From: Glycomyces terrestris
GTDB taxonomy: Bacteria > Actinomycetota > Actinomycetes > Mycobacteriales > Micromonosporaceae
NCBI RefSeq assembly: GCF_003933745.1
Contig: NZ_RSEB01000002.1
Location: 496,001 to 560,000 of the forward strand
Direction: 5' to 3'
DNA length: 64,000 nucleotides
Position numbers and translations under genes: made by a program. Of the stretch, positions 32,034 through 38,581 are shown in pieces (position 1 is the first letter of the stretch; the number at the start of each line of letters is the position of its first letter). The notes below the pieces were generated by a model. The model made no database searches, had not been told where the DNA came from, and saw nothing but the letters and a program-made list of their open reading frames with translations.

Positions 32034-33509
32034 CTACTCGCCCGACGGGGCGGCGATCACGACGCCGCTCGGGAGCGGGGTGCCGAAGTCCGGGGTGCCG
32101 TCGGCGTTCCACGTGATCGGCTGGACGCGGGTCTCGCGGGTCGAGCCGCAGCCCTGGGCCGCAGTGGTGTTGGCGTGGTAGACCAGCCACTCCTCCGTGC
32201 CGTCAGGCGAGGTGAAGAAGCCGTTGTGGCCCGGGCCGAACGCCCCGCCGCCCCGCTGGAGGACCGGCGTCGAGGTCTTCGTCCACGACGAGGCCGACAG
32301 CGGGTTCGAGCCGGTCAGTTCGAGCAGGCCCAGCTTGTAGTCGGGCGTGTTGCACGAGGAGGCCGAGAAGGTCACGAACGTGCGCCCGCCGTGCTGGAGC
32401 ACCGCCGGGGCCTCGTTCGTCCTGCCGCCCTGGATCTCCCAGCCGTAGGTGGGCTTGGAGATGGTGACGTGCGAGCCGGTCACCGTCCACGGGTTCGACA
32501 TCAGGGCGATGCGGATGGACTGGTCGGCGCCGACCCACTCCGACCACATCAGGTACAGACTCCCGTTGACCTGGAGGTAGGAGCCGTCGATGTTCCACTG
32601 GTTGGGGAGCGGCGTGGACATGAACTCGTACGGGCCCATCGGGGTCGAGGAGGTCGACCGCAGCACGTGGAGCTTCTGGCCGTCGAAGTTCGTCTGCGAG
32701 TTCCCGGAGGTGTACATGAGGTACCAGACGCCGCCGATGCGGTGGAACTCCGGCGCCCAGTGCGAGCAGCAGCGGCTCGGGGTGCCCGAGTCGTTCCACA
32801 CCACCGTGTCGGCGGCCGTCTTGAGGCCGTTCAGGGTCGTGGCGCGGCGCATCGTGACCGTGGAGTCCCAGGTCGTCGTCGCCATGTAGTAGTAGCCGTC
32901 CCAATACTCGATCCACGGGTCGGCTCCGTTGGCGCGCAGGGGGTTCGAGACGGTCGGCTCGCCGCTCGCGGGGACCGCGTCGAGGCGCCAGCGCTGGGCG
33001 TTCAGGCCGTTGTAGGTGTACTGGGAGATGCGGGCGCCCGCGCTGGTGGACCACTCCCAGAGGTCGAGGGCCTTGCCGGAGAAGCGGTTGACGAAGGAGT
33101 AGGTGCCGTCGGCGTGCTCGGTGACCGACCATTGCTGGTTGGTGCCGCCGAGGTCGGTCCACTGGGCGATGGTGGCGCCGTCGGCGGCGTTCCACTCGTA
33201 GACCTCCAGGACCTGGTTCGAGTGCCGGGCCTGGATCTTGTAGTAGCCGCCGCCCGCGTCCACGAAGCGGAACTGCTGGCAGGTGCACTGGTTCGGCGTG
33301 TACTGGTTGAGGACCGCGCCGGCCGTGGTGGAGGCGTTGAGGATGTCGAGCGCCAGGCCCGAGTGGGCGCTCGTGATGGTGAACCAGGTGCCGGTCGTGA
33401 CCGCGGCCTTCGCTGGCTTCGCGGTCGCGATCGACAGGCCGAAGGCCGCGAGGGCGGCGATGAGGGCGAACACGACGAGTGCGCGCCCGCGGGTGAGGGT
33501 TGTGGACAT
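32034..33509 (-). CDS. Secreted GH43 arabinofuranosidase-type enzyme with N-terminal ricin/CBM13 domain
   Basis: A protein of 491 residues: signal peptide (1-36), ricin-type trefoil (about 38-180, with three Q-x-F/W ends: CQQFRF, NQQWSV and AQRWRL) and a GH43 five-bladed propeller (190-491). The catalytic base is Asp197 (GADPWIEY), the pKa modulator Asp308 (NIDGSYL) and the acid Glu366 (TNEAPAV). The closest-looking group is exo-alpha-1,5-L-arabinofuranosidases of GH43_26. The ATG at 33509 with GGAG upstream is preferred over the TTG at 33521. It lies 192 bp downstream of an endo-arabinanase gene, so together they would convert arabinan to arabinose. Confidence 0.88.
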   Translation of the reverse strand: MSTTLTRGRALVVFALIAALAAFGLSIATAKPAKAAVTTGTWFTITSAHSGLALDILNASTTAGAVLNQYTPNQCTCQQFRFVDAGGGYYKIQARHSNQVLEVYEWNAADGATIAQWTDLGGTNQQWSVTEHADGTYSFVNRFSGKALDLWEWSTSAGARISQYTYNGLNAQRWRLDAVPASGEPTVSNPLRANGADPWIEYWDGYYYMATTTWDSTVTMRRATTLNGLKTAADTVVWNDSGTPSRCCSHWAPEFHRIGGVWYLMYTSGNSQTNFDGQKLHVLRSTSSTPMGPYEFMSTPLPNQWNIDGSYLQVNGSLYLMWSEWVGADQSIRIALMSNPWTVTGSHVTISKPTYGWEIQGGRTNEAPAVLQHGGRTFVTFSASSCNTPDYKLGLLELTGSNPLSASSWTKTSTPVLQRGGGAFGPGHNGFFTSPDGTEEWLVYHANTTAAQGCGSTRETRVQPITWNADGTPDFGTPLPSGVVIAAPSGE

Positions 33510-33576
33510 GTTGCGCTCCAAGCGGAGTGATTGCAGGTGTGAGGGAGGGACGCACCGGCTGGGGTGCGCCCCGGGC

Positions 33577-33701
33577 GGCGGCTCTGGTCAGCCGCCGTTC
33601 GAGCGGTCAGGCGGTCGCGGCGGGTCGCCGCGGCCGGTGGGACCCGTCGGCGGCCGAGGCCGTGTCCGGCCCTCGGCCGCTGACGCGGCCCCGCCTCCTC
33701 G
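33577..33701 (-). terminator. Inter-operonic hairpins between the two GH43 genes
   Basis: CGGCCGAGGCC / GGCCCTCGGCCG near 33651-33679 and GGCGGCT / AGCCGCC at 33577-33596 lie after the endo-arabinanase stop. They could terminate or attenuate transcription into the downstream GH43 gene. Confidence 0.45.
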
Positions 33702-34766
33702 TCAACTGCCGTTGAGCACGGGCCAGCCCGCCGAATTCCATTCGATCCGCTCGATGTCGAGCGTGAAGCCGCCGTTCGAGCCGTATGCGTGATAGGAGAT
33801 CAGTCCCCTGTGGATGGACTGCCCGCCGGAGGCGACGTTGCTCCCATACGCGCCCAGGACGACCGTGCCGCCGCCGTTGCGCATGTCGACGCCGTTCGCG
33901 TCGAGGAACGGCCCGGTCGGCGAGGTGGAGCGGCCGACGGTGATCTTGTAGGTGGAGTTCGCCCCCGCGCAGCAGGTGCCGATCGAGGTGAACAGGTAGT
34001 AGTAGTTCCCGCGCTTCGTCATCGACGGCCCTTCGATGCCGCCGCTCTTGGTGGCGAGGCGGATCGGGACGGCCCCCGCGGCCGGCTTGCCGGAGGGCCA
34101 GTCGAGTTTGAGGATGTGGATGCCCTGCCACCAGGAGCCGAAGACCATCCAGTGGACGCCGGCGTCGTCGACGACGATGTTCGGGTCGATGGCGTTGTAG
34201 GCGTTGCCTTCGTACGACTGGAAGACCGGGCCCCGGTCGGTCCAGCCGTAGCCGGGGGCGGCCGGGTCGAGCGTCGGGCTGGTGGCGAGGCCGATCGCCG
34301 AGCGCTGCGACCCGAACGTCGAGGCCGAGTAGTAGAGGTAGTAGAGGCCCTGCGCGGCGTCGTAGTGGATCTCGGGCGCCCACAGGTTCGAGACGCCGGG
34401 GATCTGCTGGGTGATCCAGGCGGGCTTGGCGTTCCAGATGGTGCCGAGGCTCGACCAGGTCTGGCCTCCGTCGGTGGAGCGGCGGATCGGGATGGTCCCG
34501 CCGCCGAACCGGGCGTCGCCGGTGGCGAACACGTACCACGGCTGGCCGGAGCACCCGGCCCACAGCGCGGGGTCGTGCGCGCCGAGGCTGCCGCGGATCG
34601 AGCCCGGCTGCGCGGGCGCGCACTCCTGCTGGGCGGTGATCTCTGCGCCGGCGTCGGCGGTGACGAGCATGAACGTGGCGGCGGTCGTCAGCGCCGCCAC
34701 GAGCACGGCGAGGGCGGTCGTCAGGCGCCGCCTCGGGCCGGTGCGGTCTGCGGTCTCGGTGGTCAT
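33702..34766 (-). CDS. Secreted GH43 endo-1,5-alpha-L-arabinanase
   Basis: A protein of 354 residues. A long basic N terminus and hydrophobic helix (about 14-40) form a signal peptide. The single-domain GH43 propeller carries base Asp65 (GAHDPALW), Asp194 (AIDPNIV) and acid Glu245 (GGIEGPSM), matching endo-arabinanases in motif and length. NLWAPEIHYD is also typical. It cuts internal alpha-1,5 bonds of plant arabinan outside the cell. AGAAGGAG precedes the ATG. Operator-like palindromes lie upstream. Confidence 0.9.
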   Translation of the reverse strand: MTTETADRTGPRRRLTTALAVLVAALTTAATFMLVTADAGAEITAQQECAPAQPGSIRGSLGAHDPALWAGCSGQPWYVFATGDARFGGGTIPIRRSTDGGQTWSSLGTIWNAKPAWITQQIPGVSNLWAPEIHYDAAQGLYYLYYSASTFGSQRSAIGLATSPTLDPAAPGYGWTDRGPVFQSYEGNAYNAIDPNIVVDDAGVHWMVFGSWWQGIHILKLDWPSGKPAAGAVPIRLATKSGGIEGPSMTKRGNYYYLFTSIGTCCAGANSTYKITVGRSTSPTGPFLDANGVDMRNGGGTVVLGAYGSNVASGGQSIHRGLISYHAYGSNGGFTLDIERIEWNSAGWPVLNGS

Positions 34767-34904
34767 GGGTGGACTCCTTCTGCCCCTCGGCGGTGAGGAG
34801 CGGTCGGGAATGGGAGCCGGGAGCGGTGCCGGGCGGCCCTCGGCTGTGGGATGAAATCGGGATATTTGTGGATGTCTATGGGCTTGAAACCGTAGCCTAA
34901 CCGA

Positions 34905-34941
34905 GTTTTACCGCTAACACAATGCTGATCCACAACGTTGT
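34905..34941. promoter_or_regulatory. LacI-type operator candidates upstream of the arabinanase
   Basis: GTTTTACCGCTAACAC (34905-34920; complement GTGTTAGCGGTAAAAC) has the CG-centred inverted layout of LacI-family sites for arabinose or xylose genes. ACAACGTTGT (34932-34941) is a perfect second palindrome. Both lie about 140-175 bp upstream of the arabinanase ATG in an A/T-richer island. No LacI gene is in the window. Confidence 0.55.
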
Positions 34942-35000
34942 ACAAAAAACTTTCGTAGCGCCGACGATGGCCGGGGCCCGCCCGCGCCGGGGAACGCCAC

Positions 35001-35040
35001 AGGGGCGCGGGTGGAGCCGATCGGCTCCACCCGCGCCCCT
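35001..35040. terminator. Perfect 40-bp palindromic hairpin (duplicated terminator)
   Basis: AGGGGCGCGGGTGGAGCCGA and its exact complement abut with no spacer, so the stem can pair up to a small loop. It is the perfected counterpart of the hairpin at 35362-35401. Confidence 0.85.
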
Positions 35041-35361
35041 GCGCCACAGATCAGCGGAAGCCAGCGGTGTTGCGCTTTTGCCATGCCGCGAACGGGGTCG
35101 CGGGGCGGCCGAGGATGTGCTCGATGTCTGGGCTGACCGCCTGCTCGGCGGGGGAGGAGCTGTCGAGCACGCCGAGCGTGGCCTCTACGACCCGCTCGGG
35201 CATGAAGCCGAGCATCCGGGCGCGGGCGCAGTGTTGCACTCCGCCCACGCCGCGAACCAGGTGCGGGGGGTTAGCGGAAGCCTGCGCCACCACGAACGGC
35301 GTGCGCCCCGGGGCAGTGGAAGGCGGCGGCGTTGGGGTTCGCCCGCGGCGGGGAACGCCGC

Positions 35362-35401
35362 AGGGGCGCGGCCGGAGCCAATTGGCTCCGCCCGCGCCCC
35401 T
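35362..35401 (-). terminator. Terminator hairpin of the NmrA-family gene
   Basis: AGGGGCGCGG-c-CGGAGCCA / TGGCTCCG-c-CCGCGCCCCT, with one internal mismatch, 10 bp after the stop at 35412. Confidence 0.82.
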
Positions 35402-35411
35402 GTGCCCTGGT

Positions 35412-36230
35412 TCAGCGGAAGGCGGCGGCGTTGCGCTTGGCCCACTCGGCGAAAGGCGTCGCGGGCCGGCCGAGGACTCGCTCGACGTCTGGGCTGACCG
35501 CCTGCTCGGCGGGGGAGGGGGTGCCGAGCACGCCGAGGGTGGCCTCCACGACCCGCTCGGGCATGAAGCCGAGCATCCGGGCGCGGGCCTCGTCGCGGGT
35601 GAGTTCGGCGAAGGCGACCGGTTCGCCCACCGCCTCGCCGATGGCCGCGGCCTGCTCGCGCGGGGAGATCGCGGCCGGGCCGGTGAGCGTGTACGCCCGG
35701 CCCGCGTGGCCCGGTTCGAGCAGCGCGGCGGCGGCGACCGCGGCGATGTCGGCGGGGTCGATCGCGGGGAGCGCGATGTCGCCGAACGGGGCCTCGACGG
35801 TGCGGCGGGTGCGCACCGACTCGGCCCAGCCGAAGGCGTTGGAGTCGAAGTTCCCCGGCCGCAGCATCGTCCACTCCAGACCCGACTGCATGACGGCCTC
35901 CTCGAAGTCCGCGAGGTGGCGCCCAGTCGCGACCCCCTGCGAGGAGAGCAGCACGACGCGGCGGACGCCGCTCGCCTTCGCGGTCGCCATGACCGCGCTC
36001 ATGTCGCCGTGCACGATGAAGTCGGCGGCGGTGACGACGAAGAGCGCCTCCGCGCCTTCGAGGGCCGGCTTCAGGCTTTCGGGCTCGGACAGGTCGGCTC
36101 GGTAATGTGTCACATACTGCCCGGTCGCGGCCGCGCCGCGGGTGACCGTGTTGACGCGCTCCCCGGCGGCGGTGAGGGCCTCCACGAGCGGGCGGCCGAC
36201 GTTCCCGGTGGCTCCGGTGACAGTGATCAT
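35412..36230 (-). CDS. NmrA-family NAD(P)H-binding oxidoreductase
   Basis: A protein of 272 residues: MITVTGATGNVGRPLVEAL at the N terminus, LRPGNFDSNAFGW in the middle and a C-terminal DEARARMLGFMPERVVEATL. It belongs to the same group as the proteins at 19733 and 20979. It is divergent from an HxlR regulator gene across 89 bp containing ACTTCGAAGT. AAGGAGAACC precedes the ATG. The 3' third has been duplicated downstream. The likely role is NADPH-dependent reduction of a quinone or reactive carbonyl. Confidence 0.9.
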   Translation of the reverse strand: MITVTGATGNVGRPLVEALTAAGERVNTVTRGAAATGQYVTHYRADLSEPESLKPALEGAEALFVVTAADFIVHGDMSAVMATAKASGVRRVVLLSSQGVATGRHLADFEEAVMQSGLEWTMLRPGNFDSNAFGWAESVRTRRTVEAPFGDIALPAIDPADIAAVAAAALLEPGHAGRAYTLTGPAAISPREQAAAIGEAVGEPVAFAELTRDEARARMLGFMPERVVEATLGVLGTPSPAEQAVSPDVERVLGRPATPFAEWAKRNAAAFR

Positions 36231-36298
36231 GACTTGGTTCTCCTTGTGTCGGTGGTGAACCCAAAGCTAGGAGGCCCGACGCGGTTTCGGAAGGACGC

Positions 36299-36308
36299 AC
36301 TTCGAAGT
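36299..36308. promoter_or_regulatory. HxlR-type operator candidate
   Basis: Perfect palindrome ACTTCGAAGT immediately upstream of the HxlR gene start, in the gap between the divergent genes. Its ACTT half-site matches that of the palindrome at 19679-19697 in the other HxlR/NmrA pair. Confidence 0.5.
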
Positions 36309-36319
36309 AAGCTCATGTC

Positions 36320-36721
36320 GTGTTCGTAGGAAATCAGGTGCCCTGGCCCGTCCGCGAAGGCGGCAGTGAGGTGTTTCACCGCCAGTGCCCGGCGGTGCAG
36401 GTGCTCGACCACATCACCAGCCGCTGGGGGATCTGGGTTCTGCTCGCGCTCCGCGGCGAGGACCTGCGCTTCTTCGAGCTGCGCGAGCGCATCGACGGCG
36501 TCAGCGAGAAGATGCTCTCCCAGACGCTCAAGCACCTGGTCGCCGACGGCCTCGTCTGGCGGCGCGTCGAGCCGACCGTCCCGCCGCAGGTCACCTACGG
36601 CCTCACCGACCTCGGCACCGGCACCGCCGACCGGCTCGGCGGCATCTTCGACTGGATCAAGGACAACGCCGAGACCGTCCTCGACGCCCGGGCGAAGGCC
36701 GGAACCGTCGAGTCCCGGTAG
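36320..36721 (+). CDS. HxlR-family transcriptional regulator
   Basis: A protein of up to 133 residues. A single winged helix has Cys at the usual redox position (FHRQCPAVQVLDHITSRWG), LRFFELRERIDGVSEKMLSQ and LKHLVADGLVWRR. The GTG at 36320 is the longest frame. The GTG at 36338 with AGGAAA upstream is an equally good start and removes six residues. Divergent from the NmrA-family gene it presumably controls. Confidence 0.88.
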   Translation: MFVGNQVPWPVREGGSEVFHRQCPAVQVLDHITSRWGIWVLLALRGEDLRFFELRERIDGVSEKMLSQTLKHLVADGLVWRRVEPTVPPQVTYGLTDLGTGTADRLGGIFDWIKDNAETVLDARAKAGTVESR

Positions 36722-36905
36722 CCCCGGTCCAGGCCCCTTCGGTGCCGCAGTGAAGTGCCGCCGAGGGCGGCCAAGTCCCGGTAGCCCGGCCGCTTCGGGT
36801 GCCGCCCGGAGGCCAAGCCCCGATAGCCCCGCCCGCCTCCGTGCCGCCAGTCGGTGCCGTCCAGCGGCCACAGACTCGCGTGGCCCCGGCCGCCTCGGTG
36901 CCGCC
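36705..36905. repeat. Tandem copies of the HxlR gene end
   Basis: Four diverged copies of (A/C)AGTCCCGGTAGCCC...TTCGGTGCCGC at about 36712, 36770, 36817 and 36868. The first holds the stop codon of the HxlR gene (TAG in CCCGGTAGCCC), and two later copies retain the same TAG context. 36722-36958 holds nothing else. Confidence 0.75.
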
Positions 36906-36958
36906 CGCCGGTAGGCGCCGCCCAACGGCCACAGGCCGCGTCGCCGCGCTGCGGCGGA

Positions 36959-37795
36959 TCAGATCAGGCGGAACCGCTGGCCCGCGTCACCCGAGTCGCA
37001 GCTGTTGGTCGCCAAGGGCTGCCCGTGGTCGTTCCAGCGGCCGTCGAGGATGCCCATGCACAGCCCGGACGAGCTGGTCGCGATCGAGTAGAGGCCGTCG
37101 CCCAGCGGTTCGAGCTCCCAGAACTGGGTCTCGGTGAACTCGCACCCGTACGCGGCCATGAGATAGCCCTCCTGGTCGGCCGGCGCGTCGGCGCCCATGC
37201 AGGCGCTCCAGTCGGGGAAGTGCATGTTGAACACGTACACGCCCTCGTCCCAGGCGACGACCTGGAGCGTGTCGGGATTCGGGGCGTCGCAGTGGGCCAG
37301 CACGACGACCGTGCGGCCCTCGTTGCCCGGCTCCGGCCCGGTGCTCAGGCACAGGCCGCTCGCCTCCTGCTGCACCCGGTACCAGCCGTCGGCCGGATAG
37401 TCCGGTTCCGGTTCGGGCGCTTCGGACTCGCGCTCCTCGGCGGTGTCCGCGGGCGGGTCCGCCTCTTCGCTCGCCGACTCGGAGGGCGACGGGGACGGGC
37501 TCGGTGAGGGCGAGGGGGAGGCCGGGGGCGACACGGGCGCGGACGGCGAGGCGCTCGCGGTCGCGTCGTTCGCCGCGGCCTCCGGTTCGTCGCCGCCGGT
37601 GGCCGCCATGACGGCCGAGATCACGGCGATGGTGAGCACGAGCGCCACCACGGCGGCGACGCCGGCCATGGTCTGGCTGGTGCCCAAGCGCATCCGGGCG
37701 CGTTCGAGGAACTCGCGGAGGCGCGCGGGCAGGTCGTTCGGCGAGTGGTGACGGTGCCGGGGTCCGTGCGGAGTGGAGGGCGGCCTGGGTTCCAC
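36959..37795 (-). CDS. Membrane-anchored ricin-type lectin protein (ESX locus), paralogue 2
   Basis: A protein of 278 residues. A basic cytoplasmic N terminus of about 40 residues, one transmembrane helix (about 43-66), a Ser/Pro/Glu linker (about 70-130, including SPSPSPSPSPS) and an extracellular trefoil (about 135-278) with GLCLSTGPEPGNEGRTVVV and a final GQRFRLI. Paired Cys (GLC...AHC, SAC...YGC, GLC...NSC) fit three disulfide-stabilised subdomains. GTG start with GAAGGACC. It is the last gene of the minus-strand ESX-associated operon and 25 bp from its paralogue. It could bind cell-wall glycans near the secretion machine (inference). Confidence 0.75.
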   Translation of the reverse strand: MEPRPPSTPHGPRHRHHSPNDLPARLREFLERARMRLGTSQTMAGVAAVVALVLTIAVISAVMAATGGDEPEAAANDATASASPSAPVSPPASPSPSPSPSPSPSESASEEADPPADTAEERESEAPEPEPDYPADGWYRVQQEASGLCLSTGPEPGNEGRTVVVLAHCDAPNPDTLQVVAWDEGVYVFNMHFPDWSACMGADAPADQEGYLMAAYGCEFTETQFWELEPLGDGLYSIATSSSGLCMGILDGRWNDHGQPLATNSCDSGDAGQRFRLI

Positions 37796-37820
37796 GGAGG
37801 GGTCCTTCGGAGACGGTCGT

Positions 37821-38537
37821 TCAGGGGACCAGCAGCGCGAAGCGCTGGTGCGGGTCTGCGTCGTCGCAGTCGGTGGTGCCGATCGCTTCTCCCGCCACGC
37901 CTTCGGCCTGCCACAGCAGGCTCAGGCACAGGCCGGTCGCGGTCACCGCGACGGCGTAGGTGTCGTCGCCGCGCTCGGTGAGCTGGAAGCGCTGGAGGTC
38001 GTCGTCCGCGCACTCGTATGCGGCCGTGAGATAGCCGTCGCCGTCGCCGGGCGCGTCCACGCCGAGGCAGGCGCTCCAGTCCGGGAGCTCCATGCCGACG
38101 GTGTAGACGCCGGCGCCCTGCGCGGCGAACGCGAAGGCCGCCGGCTCGGTGGCGGCGCAGTCGCCGATGACGACGACGGTGCGCGTCTCGTTGCCGATCT
38201 CCGGACCGAGGGTCAGGCAGAGCCCGGTGGACTCCTGCCGGACCAGGTACGCCCCGTCGGCGGGCAGCGCCGGCGCGTGCTCTCCGGGCGCGGCCTCGGG
38301 TGCCGTCCCGGATTCCGTTGCGGCCGAAGCACTCGCGTCGTCACCGGCCTGCGGGGCGGGGCCGCCGCCGGAGGCGATGACGGCGGCGACGATCGCCACG
38401 AGGAGGACCACCGCGACGACGGCCGCGGTGGCCGCGACGGCGCGGTTCGCGCCGATGCGGTCGCGCATGCCCGTCAGCGCGTCCTGGATCCGGTCGGGCA
38501 GGTCCCGCTGGGGCGGGCGCGGATCGGTCTGGGTCAC
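37821..38537 (-). CDS. Membrane-anchored ricin-type lectin protein (ESX locus), paralogue 1
   Basis: A protein of 238 residues with the same plan as its downstream neighbour: cytoplasmic segment, one transmembrane helix (about 34-56), short linker and trefoil (about 90-238). GLCLTLGPEIGNETRTVVV, DWSACLGVDAPG and HQRFALLVP align with the paralogue, so this pair arose by tandem duplication. Cys pairs are conserved. GTG start. It is positioned 44 bp after the large putative ESX substrate gene in the same operon, which ties the lectins to type VII secretion. Confidence 0.75.
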   Translation of the reverse strand: MTQTDPRPPQRDLPDRIQDALTGMRDRIGANRAVAATAAVVAVVLLVAIVAAVIASGGGPAPQAGDDASASAATESGTAPEAAPGEHAPALPADGAYLVRQESTGLCLTLGPEIGNETRTVVVIGDCAATEPAAFAFAAQGAGVYTVGMELPDWSACLGVDAPGDGDGYLTAAYECADDDLQRFQLTERGDDTYAVAVTATGLCLSLLWQAEGVAGEAIGTTDCDDADPHQRFALLVP

Positions 38538-38581
38538 AGTGGAGGTTTCCTAGCTCGGGGGAGGGGCGGGGACCGGCCGGA

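Larger units (their letters stand above)
34979..35411. pseudogene. Duplicated 3' fragment of the downstream NmrA-family gene plus its terminator
   Basis: 34979-35227 is a diverged copy of 35340-35588, offset by 361 bp. It contains the gene end (35051-35227, encoding a ...RARMLGFMPERVVEATLGVL-like segment and the C terminus) and the terminator hairpin. Smaller pieces of the same gene end (TTAGCGGAAGCC, GTGTTGCACTCCGCCCACGC, GGAAGGCGGCGGCGTTG) recur at 35228-35339. The fragment has no start region and is not expected to be functional. Confidence 0.85.

Noticed and set aside
35051-35293. 80-codon frame as a separate gene
   Set aside because: Its C-terminal part copies the end of the gene at 35412 and it has no start region of its own; treated as a duplicated fragment.
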